A stretch of 64,000 nucleotides of DNA from Zavarzinia aquatilis (GTDB lineage: Bacteria; Pseudomonadota; Alphaproteobacteria; Zavarziniales; Zavarziniaceae), in contig NZ_QGLE01000006.1 in assembly GCF_003173035.1 (NCBI RefSeq), forward strand, positions 578 through 64,577, read 5' to 3'. Below are positions 27,047-36,846 of this stretch, piece by piece. A program made the position numbers and the translations under genes. The notes beneath the pieces are model-generated. The model was not told the origin of the DNA and made no database searches. It saw only the letters and a program-made list of their open reading frames with translations. Each line of letters opens with the position of its first letter. Within the stretch, counting starts at the first letter, position 1.

Positions 27047-27324
27047 TGCTGCCGGTCGTCTGGCTTGCCGGCGCCAAGGACGACCTGATCCGCATCATCC
27101 GCTTCATCGCCGCGGAGAATCCCGCTGCCGCGCGGCGGCTGAAGGACAGGTTGTTCGCCGTCGTCCAGCCCCTCGCGGAGCATCCCCTGATGTACCCGCA
27201 GAGCTATCGCCTGCCGGGACTTCGCGAAATCGTCGCCCATCCCAGTTACGCCGTGTTGTACCGCGTAACCGCGAGCCGGGTAGAAATCGTCGCCGTTGTC
27301 CATACCAGCAGGCGCTTTCCCTGA
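27046..27324 (+). CDS. ParE/RelE-family toxin
   Basis: Protein of 92 aa: WLAGAKDDLIRIIRFIAAENPAAARRLKDRL, PLMYPQSYRLPGLREIVAHPSYAVLYRV and the terminal VEIVAVVHTSRRFP, a standard ParE fold. Members poison DNA gyrase or, for RelE types, cleave mRNA on the ribosome; the sequence favours the ParE branch. Overlaps the antitoxin stop by one base. Ends six bases before the convergent marR gene. Confidence 0.88.
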   Translation: MLPVVWLAGAKDDLIRIIRFIAAENPAAARRLKDRLFAVVQPLAEHPLMYPQSYRLPGLREIVAHPSYAVLYRVTASRVEIVAVVHTSRRFP

Positions 27325-27330
27325 CCGCCC

Positions 27331-27804
27331 TCACACCTCGCCGTCGATCCTGGCGTCCTTCATCATGTCGGCGAAACGGCGCATCAGGCGGACGAGGGTG
27401 GCGAAATCCTGCCCGTCCCAGCCCTCGAAGCCCCGACGCAGGATACGCTCGCGGGCGCCGTCGATGGCCGCCGTCATGGCTTCTCCCGCCGGGGTGATCA
27501 GGCTTTCGCGCACCCGGCGGTCGGCCGCGCCCGCCCGCCGCACGATCAGGCCGAGACTTTCCAGCCGGGCGAGTTGGCGGCTGACGGTCGTATAGTCGCG
27601 GCCGACCCGGTCGGCGAGCTCGACCACGCCAATGGGGCCATAGCGCCCGGTCAGCACCAGCAGGGGAAACAGCGCTGGATCAAGGTCGATCCCAGCTTCC
27701 CGGATCAGCGTGCGGTCGCGCCGCGGGCCGTTGATCACCGCGACAAGGTCGAGCACCGCATCGTGCAGCACCCGCAGCTGCCCGGAAATATGTGCGTCCT
27801 GCAT
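27331..27804 (-). CDS. MarR-family transcriptional regulator
   Basis: Protein of 157 aa with a winged helix-turn-helix: LTGRYGPIGVVELADRVGRDYTTVSRQLARLESLGLIVR and wing RAGAADRRVRESLITPAG. The flanking helices form the dimer interface. ATG 27804 has a ggag site; the longer frame would translate through the palindromic operator. Divergent from a zinc-binding-type dehydrogenase gene, with a perfect inverted repeat between them, so it probably represses that gene and itself. Confidence 0.92.
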   Translation of the reverse strand: MQDAHISGQLRVLHDAVLDLVAVINGPRRDRTLIREAGIDLDPALFPLLVLTGRYGPIGVVELADRVGRDYTTVSRQLARLESLGLIVRRAGAADRRVRESLITPAGEAMTAAIDGARERILRRGFEGWDGQDFATLVRLMRRFADMMKDARIDGEV

Positions 27805-27834
27805 ATTTTTTCTCCGCCGCCCTCCGGTCCCGGT

Positions 27835-27859
27835 ATATATGTGCATTATACACATATAT
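27835..27859. promoter_or_regulatory. Probable MarR operator
   Basis: Perfect inverted repeat with arms atatatgtg / cacatatat and a seven-base centre, in a short AT-rich gap between divergent marR and the dehydrogenase gene. Size and position fit a MarR dimer site overlapping both promoters. Assignment to this regulator is inferred from adjacency. Confidence 0.75.
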
Positions 27860-27881
27860 TCATGCCGCACGGACCCGATCC

Positions 27882-28823
27882 ATGAAAGCCCTCGTCGTCA
27901 CCGCCGCCGGCCAGCTCCCGGCTCTGGCCGATTTTCCCGAGCCGGTCGCCGGCCCCGGCGAAGTCCTCGTTCGCGTTGCCGCCACCGCCCTGTGCCCGCT
28001 CGCCCGGGTGCGAGCCTCGGGCCAGCATTACAGCGCCGGCGGGACCTATCCGCTGGTCGCGGGGGTCGATGGCACTGGCACGCTGGACGACGGTCGCCCG
28101 GTCTATTTCATGCTGCCTCGCGCGCCATTCGGCAGCATGGCGGAAATCGCCCCGGTGGCCGAGGCGCAGGTCGTGCCGCTGCCGGGGGGACTGGACCCGG
28201 TGACGGCGGCGGCCATCGCCAACCCCGGCATGTCGTCCTGGGCCGCCCTGACCGAACGTGCCCGCTTCCGGCCCGGCGAAAGCGTGCTGATCAATGGCGC
28301 CACCGGCGCGTCCGGCCGGCTGGCGGTACAGATCGCCCGCCACATGGGGGCAAGCCGCATCGTCGCGACCGGTCGCAACCGAGCCGTCCTCGATACGCTC
28401 GGTGCGGACGAGACCATCGCCCTCGAAGCGGACAGGGCAGGGCTGCAGGCGCGCTTCATGCCGGTGTTCGCGCGCGGCATCGACATTGTTCTCGACTACC
28501 TCTGGGGCCCCAGCGCCGAAGCCCTGATGCTGGCGGGGGCCAAGGCGGGGCCAGCCTCCGTGCCCATCCGCTTCGTCCAGATCGGCACGGCCAGCAGCCT
28601 GAGCATCGACTTGCCGGGTGCGATCCTGCGCTCGTCCGCGCTGGAGATCATGGGCAGCGGCATCGGCAGCGTGGCCATGCCACGCCTGATCGCGGCCACG
28701 GGGGCGATGCTGCGGGCCGCGGCACCGGCTGGCCTTTCCCTGCCGCACCGGACTGTGCCCCTCGCCGAGGGCGGCGCGGCCTGGGGCTGGCGCGAGACCG
28801 AGCGCCTCGTCTTCACGCCCTGA
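27882..28823 (+). CDS. Medium-chain alcohol dehydrogenase/quinone reductase-like protein
   Basis: Protein of 313 aa. GroES-like N-terminus (PGEVLVRVAATALCPLAR, GVDGTGTLDDGRPVYF) and nucleotide-binding domain (VLINGATGASGRLAVQIARHMGASRIVATGR). The catalytic zinc ligands of true alcohol dehydrogenases are not evident, so a quinone- or enone-reducing role is more likely. Divergent from marR, which probably controls it. A bidirectional terminator separates it from rho. Confidence 0.88.
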   Translation: MKALVVTAAGQLPALADFPEPVAGPGEVLVRVAATALCPLARVRASGQHYSAGGTYPLVAGVDGTGTLDDGRPVYFMLPRAPFGSMAEIAPVAEAQVVPLPGGLDPVTAAAIANPGMSSWAALTERARFRPGESVLINGATGASGRLAVQIARHMGASRIVATGRNRAVLDTLGADETIALEADRAGLQARFMPVFARGIDIVLDYLWGPSAEALMLAGAKAGPASVPIRFVQIGTASSLSIDLPGAILRSSALEIMGSGIGSVAMPRLIAATGAMLRAAAPAGLSLPHRTVPLAEGGAAWGWRETERLVFTP

Positions 28824-28834
28824 CCCGGAAAGAC

Positions 28835-28868
28835 AAAAGGGCGCGAGGGTTGCCCCCCGCGCCCTTTC
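28835..28868. terminator. Bidirectional terminator between the dehydrogenase and rho
   Basis: Stem aaagggcgcg / cgcgcccttt with a 12-base loop, lying between convergent genes. On the minus strand the stem is followed by ttttgtcttt, giving a usable U tract for the rho transcript. Confidence 0.8.
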
Positions 28869-28887
28869 CGGTATCTGGCGCCAAGCC

Positions 28888-30144
<1,257 letters not shown>

Positions 30145-30420
30145 GGGCTCGACCAACGCAAAGCAGCGTGTATGGGAATTCGGAGGGACGACAGCGCCAG
30201 GACAATGTCCAATAGACGGGCCAAGAGGCCAGATGCCGTAACCAGATCCGAGAGGAGAGGAAAGGTCCGAAGGCTACCCCGGTCTGCCCTCGCGGCATTC
30301 TGCCACCGGACGGGGCCGGGATCGTGGCCTGAGCGGCCGCGGCCCAGGCCCTCGGATGGCCCGGACAGCCGCACCATGCGCCGCATGGCGCGTGCTGTCA
30401 AACGGAAGTTTGCCCGCGCC
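30145..30420. other. 276-base gap between rho and hemJ
   Basis: No gene is supported here. The gap must contain the rho promoter and leader on the minus strand. Rho mRNA leaders are often autoregulated by Rho-dependent termination; no specific signal was resolved. Confidence 0.4.
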
Positions 30421-30864
30421 TCAGAAGGGTTTCAGGACGACGAGCACGACAATCCCGATGAAAAGCAACGTCGGCACCTCGTTCAGCACCCGGTAGAAAC
30501 GGGCGCCGTGGGGCCGCTCGTCCCGGCCGAAACGGCGCACCTGGCCGACCAGCATCCCGTGAACCCCGGACATCACGAGGACAAGCAGCATCTTGGCGTG
30601 GAACCAGCCGCCCGCGCTCCAGGCCTGCGTCGCCACCATCAGCGACAGGCCGAAAATCCAGGTCGCGATCATCGCGGGGTTGATGATCGCCTTCAGCAGG
30701 CGCCGTTCCATGACCTTGAAGGTCTCGGAGGCTTCGGAGCCGATGGCCTTGTCGCTGTGATAGACGAACAGACGGGGCAGATAGAACATGCCCGCCATCC
30801 AGGCGGTGAAGGACATGATGTGCAGGGCCTTCAGGGCGTTGTAGTGCTCGGCCAGGAACTGCAT
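30421..30864 (-). CDS. hemJ: Protoporphyrinogen oxidase HemJ
   Basis: Protein of 147 aa with four membrane helices, beginning EHYNALKALHIMSFTAWMAGMFYLPRLFVYH. The conserved histidines and the Lys in KMLLVLVMSGVHGML are typical of HemJ, which oxidises protoporphyrinogen IX to protoporphyrin IX in the inner membrane. Located three bases after hemH on the same strand, supplying the substrate for ferrochelatase. Confidence 0.93.
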   Translation of the reverse strand: MQFLAEHYNALKALHIMSFTAWMAGMFYLPRLFVYHSDKAIGSEASETFKVMERRLLKAIINPAMIATWIFGLSLMVATQAWSAGGWFHAKMLLVLVMSGVHGMLVGQVRRFGRDERPHGARFYRVLNEVPTLLFIGIVVLVVLKPF

Positions 30865-30867
30865 GGG

Positions 30868-31911
30868 TTACCTTTCGCTGATGCAGGCACAGCCGGAACG
30901 GCTGGCATTACAGATGCGCGCGCCGCCGTCGGGGGCGCAGCGGGCATGGCCGCGCGCGGTCGCGACCAGACGGGCGAGGCCGGCGATGAAGGCCGGCTCG
31001 TCACCGACCGCCGGCACCCGGATGTAACGGGATACGCCCGCGTGTTCCGCCAGCTCGCGGTATTCGATGTCGAGTTCGACCAAGGTCTCCGAATGTTCGG
31101 AAACGAAGGCGATGGGCACGACGACGAGGGCAAGGCCCGCCTCGCCCGCGCGGCGGATTTCCGCCTCGGTATAGGGCGCGATCCATTCGAGCGGGCCGAC
31201 CCGGCTCTGATAGGACACCACCCAGTCGAGGTCTTTCCGGCCAAGGGCGGCGACCACGGCCTTCGCCGTCATCTCGACCTGGTCCTGATAGGGATCGCCG
31301 GCCTCGACCACTTTCTTCGGCAGGCCATGGGCCGAGAACAGCAGGCGGAAGGGCGTGTCGCCCATGGCGTCCAGCGCCTTGCCGATCAGCAGGCTCTGCG
31401 CCTGCACCCAGCCCTGTTCCACGGGATAGCAACAGATGCTGGCGGTCTTCGCCGCGATACCGGCCTTCGCCGCCGCCTTGCGCCATTCGGCGAAGGACGA
31501 GGCCGTCGTCGTGGTCGAGAACTGGGGATAGAGCGGCAGCAACACCACCTCATCCGGGGCGAAGTCGGAGACGGCTTTTGCCGTTTCCGCCGCCCGCGGG
31601 TGCCAGTAGCGCATGGCGATGAAACAGCGCGTCTCGACCCCGAGACCCAATCCCTCGATCGCCTCGGTCAGGGCCGCCGCCTGTTTCTCGGTCAGTGGCA
31701 GGATGGGCGAGCGGCCACCGAGACGGGCGTAAATCTCCTGCGCCGTCTTCTCGCGCCGGCCCGAAATCAGCCGCGCCACCAGCCAGCGCAGGGGCTGCGG
31801 CAGGCGGATGATGGCAGGGTCGGAAAACAGGTTGAACAGAAACGGCCGGACGGAGGCCGGCTTGTCCGGCCCGCCCAGATTGAACAGGACGACCGCCAGC
31901 CGCTTCGTCAT
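30868..31911 (-). CDS. hemH: Ferrochelatase
   Basis: Protein of 347 aa. Inserts ferrous iron into protoporphyrin IX. Motifs: VVLFNLGGPDKPASVRPFL, LPLYPQFSTTTTASSF, LLFSAHGLPKKVVEAGDPY (catalytic His) and VVPIAFVSEHSETLVELDIEY. The C-terminus carries several cysteines (ARCAPDGG, SRSGCACISER), which might bind an iron-sulfur cluster as in some other ferrochelatases; that is speculative. ATG overlaps the hemE stop (ATGA), showing coupling. Confidence 0.96.
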   Translation of the reverse strand: MTKRLAVVLFNLGGPDKPASVRPFLFNLFSDPAIIRLPQPLRWLVARLISGRREKTAQEIYARLGGRSPILPLTEKQAAALTEAIEGLGLGVETRCFIAMRYWHPRAAETAKAVSDFAPDEVVLLPLYPQFSTTTTASSFAEWRKAAAKAGIAAKTASICCYPVEQGWVQAQSLLIGKALDAMGDTPFRLLFSAHGLPKKVVEAGDPYQDQVEMTAKAVVAALGRKDLDWVVSYQSRVGPLEWIAPYTEAEIRRAGEAGLALVVVPIAFVSEHSETLVELDIEYRELAEHAGVSRYIRVPAVGDEPAFIAGLARLVATARGHARCAPDGGARICNASRSGCACISER

Positions 31912-32960
31912 GGCCGCCAGTCCCGGATGATCCGGGCAACCTCGCCGACATGGGCCGGCGGGGTCTCGGGCACGATGCCATGGCCGAGATTGAACACGAA
32001 ACGCTGCGGGCCGAGGGTGCGCAGGATGGTCTCGGTGCGGCGACGCAGGGCATCGCCCCCGGCGACCAGCAGCAGGGGATCGAGATTGCCCTGCACGATG
32101 GCCGTCGGCTGAACGTAATCGCGCACGAAGTCGAGCGGGATGCCGGCGTCGAGACCGACCGCCTCGACCCCCGTCGCCGGGGCAAAGCGCGGCAGCAGGG
32201 CACCGATGCCCTTGGCGAAGCCGATCACCGGCACATGGGGAAAACGGGCCTTCAGCGCCGCCCTGATGCGGGCGATGGGGGCAAAGACCCAGCACGCCAT
32301 CTCGTCCTCGGGCAGGGAGCCGGCCCAGGTGTCGAAAATCTGCAGGGCTTCGGCCCCGGCCTCGACCTGGGCCGCCAGATAGTCGATGGTCGCCTCGGTC
32401 ACGAGGTCGATCAGCCGGCCAAAGCCTTCCGGGTCGCGGTAAGCCCACAGCCGCGCCGGCTTCTGGTCCGAAGTGCCTTCCCCGGCGACCATATAGGTGG
32501 CGACGGTCCAGGGCGCCCCGGCGAAGCCGATCAGGGCGACATCGGACGGCAGACGCTTCGCCAGCAGGCGCACGGTCTCATAGACCGCGCCGACCCGTGT
32601 CTCAAAGCCCTCCATGGTCAGGCGGGCGACGCCGGCATCGTCGGTCACGGGATCGAGCCGCGGCCCCTCGCCCTCGACGAAGCGCACGTTCTGGCCAAGA
32701 CCATGGGGCACGATCAGGATGTCGGAAAACAGGATCGCCGCATCCATGCCGAACCGCTCGATCGGCTGCAGCGTCACCTGGCAGGCCTTCTCGCTGTCGA
32801 GGCAGAAGGACACGAAGTCCTTCGTCGTTGCCCGCACCGCGCGATATTCGGGCAGGAAACGGCCGGCCTGGCGCATGAACCAGAAGGGCGGCCTGTCGAC
32901 GGTTTCACCGTTCAGGGCCTTCAGGAAGCGCTTTTCCGTTACCGACAGGGGCTCAGCCAC
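31908..32960 (-). CDS. hemE: Uroporphyrinogen decarboxylase
   Basis: Protein of 350 aa. Converts uroporphyrinogen III to coproporphyrinogen III. Seen: RPPFWFMRQAGRFLPEYRAVR, FSDILIVPHGLGQNVRF, GFAGAPWTVATYMVAG, LQIFDTWAGSLPEDE. The GTG at 32960 (giving MAEPLSVTEKRFL) is preferred, with an aagg site nine bases upstream; a TTG two codons earlier would sit too close to that site. First gene of hemE-hemH-hemJ, transcribed away from oriC. Confidence 0.95.
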   Translation of the reverse strand: MAEPLSVTEKRFLKALNGETVDRPPFWFMRQAGRFLPEYRAVRATTKDFVSFCLDSEKACQVTLQPIERFGMDAAILFSDILIVPHGLGQNVRFVEGEGPRLDPVTDDAGVARLTMEGFETRVGAVYETVRLLAKRLPSDVALIGFAGAPWTVATYMVAGEGTSDQKPARLWAYRDPEGFGRLIDLVTEATIDYLAAQVEAGAEALQIFDTWAGSLPEDEMACWVFAPIARIRAALKARFPHVPVIGFAKGIGALLPRFAPATGVEAVGLDAGIPLDFVRDYVQPTAIVQGNLDPLLLVAGGDALRRRTETILRTLGPQRFVFNLGHGIVPETPPAHVGEVARIIRDWRP

Positions 32961-33233
32961 TTTCAATACCTTTATATAATAAAAGGATTGTAGTTGTAGG
33001 TGGATGCCTGTGGATCACGGGGTTCCCCAGGATCGCCCTGATTTGTCCCCAGTCCGCCCGGCGGCCACCGTTCGGGTCCTTTCAGTAGTGGCTAAATCGG
33101 TGAGTGTCGAGGGAGGGCAGGGGTTTTTGTTGCGTGAATCGCGTGGATAACTGGAAAGTCGAGATCGCGGCGCCGCGGCTCTTCGGCCCCTGTCCACAGC
33201 CCGGCAAAAAACCGTCCTCAAGGGAGTATTCGG
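32961..33233. other. oriC: Probable chromosomal replication origin (oriC)
   Basis: A 273-base gap between divergent hemE and the DUF299/PpsR gene. In Caulobacter crescentus and Rickettsia the origin lies between these same two genes. The left end (32964-32999) is AT-rich (tttatataataaaa), fitting an unwinding element. DnaA-box-like 9-mers: tgtggatca 33009-33017, ttgtcccca 33043-33051, cgtggataa 33142-33150 and ctgtccaca 33190-33198; ctgtccaca and caatccaca continue at 33300-33317 in the neighbouring gene. Genes on both sides point outward, and parS/parAB lie 6-10 kb away. Confidence 0.88.
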
Positions 33234-34142
33234 TTGAGCGATGAACCCGTCGAAACCGTGAACACCGAAGCCTGGCCGGAAGAGGGCGATTCATCCCCCC
33301 TGTCCACACAATCCACAGGCCAGGGCGCCAAGCGGCTGCACCTCTATCTGATCTCGGACGCGACCGGCGAAACCCTGTCCTCGGTCGCCAAGGCGGCGAT
33401 GTCACAGTTTCCCGATGTCGCGGCCCTGCTCCACGTCAGCTTCATGGTCAGGACGCGGGCGCAGATCGAACGGTCGCTCGACATGGCGGTCTCGACCGGC
33501 GGCATCATCCTCTACACGCTGGTCAATGCCGATCTTCGGGAAGCGATGGATTCGGGCGCGCTGTCGCGCCATGTGCCGGCGATCAACGTGCTCGATCCGG
33601 TGATCCAGAATCTCGCGGCCTATCTGGGGATGCCGGCGCGCGCCATGCCCGGGCGCCAGCACGCGCTCGACGCCGAATATTTCCGCCGCATCGAGGCGAT
33701 GAATTTCACCCTCGCCCATGACGACGGCCAGAGCACCCAGGATCTCTACGAGGCGGATGTCATCCTGCTCGGCGTCTCGCGCACCTCGAAGACGCCGACC
33801 TCGGTCTATCTCGCCAACCGGGGCATCAAGACCGCGAATATTCCCGTGGTGCCCGGTTGCCCGCTGCCGCCCGAGCTGTTCGAGGTGACGAGCCCCCTCG
33901 TGGTCGGCCTGACCACCTCGTCCGACCGGCTGGTGCAGGTGCGCCGTCACCGCCTGCTGCTGCTCGGCCAGAACGCGGCGACCGACTATGTCGACCTCGA
34001 GGCGATCAACAAGGAATTGACCGAGGCCCGGCGCCTGTTCGTCAAGCACGGCTGGCCCGTGATCGACGTCTCCCGCCGCTCGATCGAGGAGACCTCGGCC
34101 GCCATCCTCAATCTCTATTACGACCGTCTGAACCTGATGTGA
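33234..34142 (+). CDS. ppsR: Pyruvate,phosphate dikinase / PEP synthase regulatory protein (DUF299)
   Basis: Protein of 302 aa. Bifunctional kinase-pyrophosphorylase that switches PPDK or PEP synthase by phosphorylating the regulatory threonine. Seen: LHLYLISDATGETLSSVAKAA, the P-loop-like GVSRTSKTPTSVYLANRG and IPVVPGCPLPPELFEV, DVSRRSIEETSAAI. TTG start at 33234 with an agggag site seven bases upstream. N-terminal 30 residues are a low-complexity extension. Homologue of Rickettsia RP001, the classic right neighbour of oriC. Confidence 0.93.
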   Translation: MSDEPVETVNTEAWPEEGDSSPLSTQSTGQGAKRLHLYLISDATGETLSSVAKAAMSQFPDVAALLHVSFMVRTRAQIERSLDMAVSTGGIILYTLVNADLREAMDSGALSRHVPAINVLDPVIQNLAAYLGMPARAMPGRQHALDAEYFRRIEAMNFTLAHDDGQSTQDLYEADVILLGVSRTSKTPTSVYLANRGIKTANIPVVPGCPLPPELFEVTSPLVVGLTTSSDRLVQVRRHRLLLLGQNAATDYVDLEAINKELTEARRLFVKHGWPVIDVSRRSIEETSAAILNLYYDRLNLM

Positions 34143-34212
34143 GGGCAAGAGACTCTGCCTGCACGAGATCTAGTGCAGGCCGGGATCTTCGTCCGGAGGG
34201 GGCGCCGACCGA

Positions 34213-35298
34213 TCAGCGCCGGACCCAGGCGAAGGGCAGGAACACCGGCAGGTCGGCGGCTTCGTCGTCCGGCTCCATATGTTCGGCGCTCGGTACCTTG
34301 ACGATCCACTCGTCGACGATTTCCAGCCAGGGCTGGCGCAGCAGCCGGTCGGCATCGCTGCGCACCCGGCCGCGCGCCGGGGCGGAGCGGGCGAAATCGA
34401 CCCGGTAGAGCACGATCGAGGCATCGCGCGCGTCGCGAATCACCGTATAGGGTCCGGCGCCGGTCGCGCCGAAGGCGCGGGCGGTGCGGATCAGCCGGGC
34501 CGTATCGTCGCGGTCGAGCCGGATCAGCATGTATTGGGTGATGAACGGCCCGTCGTCGAGCACGGTGATGCGGCAATCGTCCTGATTGGCCAGCAGCACG
34601 CAGAAGCGGGTGCCCGCCTTGGCCAGCATCTGGGCCGCCATGGCCGCGGCCGACTTCCGGCCCGAGGCATTGCCCGGAAAGCCGTAATATTCGTAGAACT
34701 TGGCCTCGAGCGCGTCGGCGTAATCCTCGCCCCGCTCGAACAGCCGGCGCTCGACATAGCCAAGATCGAGGCCCAGCTCGCGCAGGGCATTGTCGGTCAG
34801 CCGCTCGATCTTCACATGGGCGTGGGACAGCAGGGGCGCGCCGCCGGGCGTCGCCCGCTCGCCCAGGATGGCATAGTCGATGGGCAACAGCTTGCGCAGC
34901 AGGGCATCGCTTTCCGACGACGACAGGTCGAGCTGCGCCGGCTCGATATCCTCGATCACCACGTCGGAACACAGGGCGCGCAGGTTGGGCGCGGTCACCC
35001 GGTTGGATTTCCGCAGGCGGAAATGCTTGATCAGCGTCTCGGGCAGGGGCTCGTCCAGCAGGATCATGAATGCGGTATTCTGGTGCCGCTGCTCGCCGCG
35101 CGGCACGGCGCTGCCCGGCACCACCGCGTCGCGCGCCATGAAGGGATAGGGCTTCCGCGCCCGAACGAAGGCGAAGTAGCTTTCGATCAGCGAGTAGTTC
35201 AGCAAAAACTCGGTCAGGCGATTGCGCGTGACGACGAAAAGGTCGGCCGGATCGCCGGCCCCGACCGGGCGACGTTCGAGTTCCGAAAATTCACTCAT
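34213..35298 (-). CDS. Unrecognised 361-aa protein beside oriC
   Basis: I do not recognise the family. The frame opens at ATG 35298 (MSEFSELERRPVG) and has normal alphaproteobacterial codon use. No signal peptide or membrane segment. Notable stretches: LTEFLLNYSLIESYFAFVRARKPYPFMARDAVVPG, FMILLDEPLPETLIKHF, FYEYYGFPGNASGRKSAAAMAAQMLAKAGTRFCVLLANQDDCRITVLDDGPFI in overlapping order, and an acidic C-terminus. It looks like a soluble cytosolic protein of mixed alpha/beta structure. It runs toward oriC between rightward ppsR and maf. Confidence 0.7.
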   Translation of the reverse strand: MSEFSELERRPVGAGDPADLFVVTRNRLTEFLLNYSLIESYFAFVRARKPYPFMARDAVVPGSAVPRGEQRHQNTAFMILLDEPLPETLIKHFRLRKSNRVTAPNLRALCSDVVIEDIEPAQLDLSSSESDALLRKLLPIDYAILGERATPGGAPLLSHAHVKIERLTDNALRELGLDLGYVERRLFERGEDYADALEAKFYEYYGFPGNASGRKSAAAMAAQMLAKAGTRFCVLLANQDDCRITVLDDGPFITQYMLIRLDRDDTARLIRTARAFGATGAGPYTVIRDARDASIVLYRVDFARSAPARGRVRSDADRLLRQPWLEIVDEWIVKVPSAEHMEPDDEAADLPVFLPFAWVRR

Positions 35299-35359
35299 GC
35301 CCTGTGCGGCACCCTCTGGCCCCGTTGCAAGGAGCGGAAAATCTCTCCATAGAGATAGC

Positions 35360-36010
35360 ATGTCGGTCATGACCACCCCAAGCAACGAAAAGCCGCCGGC
35401 GCTGCTGCCGTCCGCGCGCGCCATCGTCCTCGCCTCGGCCAGCGCGGCGCGGCGGCGCATGTTCGCCGATGCCGGCGTGCCGGTCGGCCTCGACCCCGCC
35501 AATCTCGACGAGGCCGAGCTGAAACGCTCCATGGCGGCGGAAAAGGTCTCGCCGCGCGACATGGCGGATTTTCTCGCCGAGCTGAAGGCGACCAAGGTCT
35601 CGCACCGCCATCGCGGCGCCCTCGTCGTCGGCGCCGACCAGGTCCTGGTGCTCGGCGATCTCGTCTTCGACAAGCCGGCGGACAGGGATCATGCGAAAGC
35701 TCACCTCAGGGCGCTGCGCGGCCGCCGGCACAAACTGATTTCCGCCGTCGTCGTGTGCGAGAACGGGGCGCCGGTGTGGCGCCACATCGCAGAAGCAACA
35801 CTGGAAATGCGGCCGTTTTCGGACCAGTTCCTCGACGCCTATCTGGCCGCGGCGGGCGATGCCGTGCTCTCGTCCGTGGGCGCCTATCAACTGGAAGGCC
35901 TCGGGCTTCAGCTGTTCAACAAGGTCGAGGGCGATCATTTCACCATTCTCGGCCTGCCCTTGCTGGCCGTGCTCGATTACCTGCGCACCCGGGGGGCGAT
36001 CGGATCATGA
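35360..36010 (+). CDS. maf: Maf-family nucleoside triphosphate pyrophosphatase
   Basis: Protein of 216 aa. House-cleaning enzyme that hydrolyses non-canonical dNTPs such as dTTP/UTP analogues; once named septum formation inhibitor. Signatures: ASASAARRRMFADAG, the Maf ADQVL box in LVVGADQVLVLGDLVFDKP and SSVGAYQLEGLGLQLF. ATG 35360, or ATG 35369 three codons later. Overlaps aroE by four bases (ATGA). Confidence 0.92.
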   Translation: MSVMTTPSNEKPPALLPSARAIVLASASAARRRMFADAGVPVGLDPANLDEAELKRSMAAEKVSPRDMADFLAELKATKVSHRHRGALVVGADQVLVLGDLVFDKPADRDHAKAHLRALRGRRHKLISAVVVCENGAPVWRHIAEATLEMRPFSDQFLDAYLAAAGDAVLSSVGAYQLEGLGLQLFNKVEGDHFTILGLPLLAVLDYLRTRGAIGS

Positions 36011-36846
36011 CGATTTCCGGCAAGGCTGTTCTCGCGGGGGTAATGGGCTGGCCGGTCGGCCATTCGCGCTCGCCCCGGCTGCATGGCTATTGGCTCAATC
36101 ATTACGACATCGACGGCGCCTATGTGCCGCTGGCGGTCCGGCCCGAGCATCTGCAGGCGGCGCTCCGCGCCATGCCCAAGCTCGGCTTTCGGGGCTGCAA
36201 CCTGACCGTGCCGCACAAGGAAGCGGCGATTCCGCTGCTCGACCGGATCGACGATGCCGCCCGCCACATCGGCGCGGTGAACACGGTGATCGTCGAGGCG
36301 GACGGCTCGCTGACCGGGCGCAATACCGATGCCCCGGGCTTCATCGCCAACCTGCGCCAGGGCGCGCCGAAACTGGCGCTCGACGGCGCGACGGCGATGG
36401 TGATCGGCGCGGGCGGCGCGGCGCGCGGTGTCGTCGCCGGCCTGATCGAAGCCGGTGTCGTCGAAATTAAGCTGGCCAACCGCAGCGTCGAGCGCAGCCA
36501 CGCGCTCGCCCGCGCCTTCGAGCCCTATGTCGTGCCCGTGCCCTGGGAAGAGCGGGCGGACCGGATGGACGACATCGACCTGCTGGTCAACACGACCAGC
36601 CTCGGCATGACCGGGGAGCCGCCGCTCGACCTGCCGCTCGACGGGTTGCCGCGCAAGGCAGTGGTGACCGACGTCGTCTATGCCCCGCTGGAAACCGATC
36701 TGCTGGCCCGGGCGCGGGGACGTGGCAATGTCGTCGTCGACGGTCTTGGCATGTTGCTGCATCAGGCAGTGCCGGGCTTCGCCGCCTGGTTCGGGGTCGA
36801 ACCCGAGGTGACGGAAGGATTGCGGCGCCATGTCATCGCGGTCTGA
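36007..36846 (+). CDS. aroE: Shikimate dehydrogenase
   Basis: Protein of 279 aa. NADPH-dependent reduction of 3-dehydroshikimate. Shikimate-binding SRSPRLHG (20-27), catalytic NLTVPHK (Lys71), NTDAPGF, the glycine-rich GAGGAARG loop and NRSVERSHALA of the cofactor domain, and GLGMLLHQAVPGFAAWFG at the C-terminus. Coupled to maf upstream and overlapping coaE by 17 bases downstream. Confidence 0.96.
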   Translation: MTISGKAVLAGVMGWPVGHSRSPRLHGYWLNHYDIDGAYVPLAVRPEHLQAALRAMPKLGFRGCNLTVPHKEAAIPLLDRIDDAARHIGAVNTVIVEADGSLTGRNTDAPGFIANLRQGAPKLALDGATAMVIGAGGAARGVVAGLIEAGVVEIKLANRSVERSHALARAFEPYVVPVPWEERADRMDDIDLLVNTTSLGMTGEPPLDLPLDGLPRKAVVTDVVYAPLETDLLARARGRGNVVVDGLGMLLHQAVPGFAAWFGVEPEVTEGLRRHVIAV

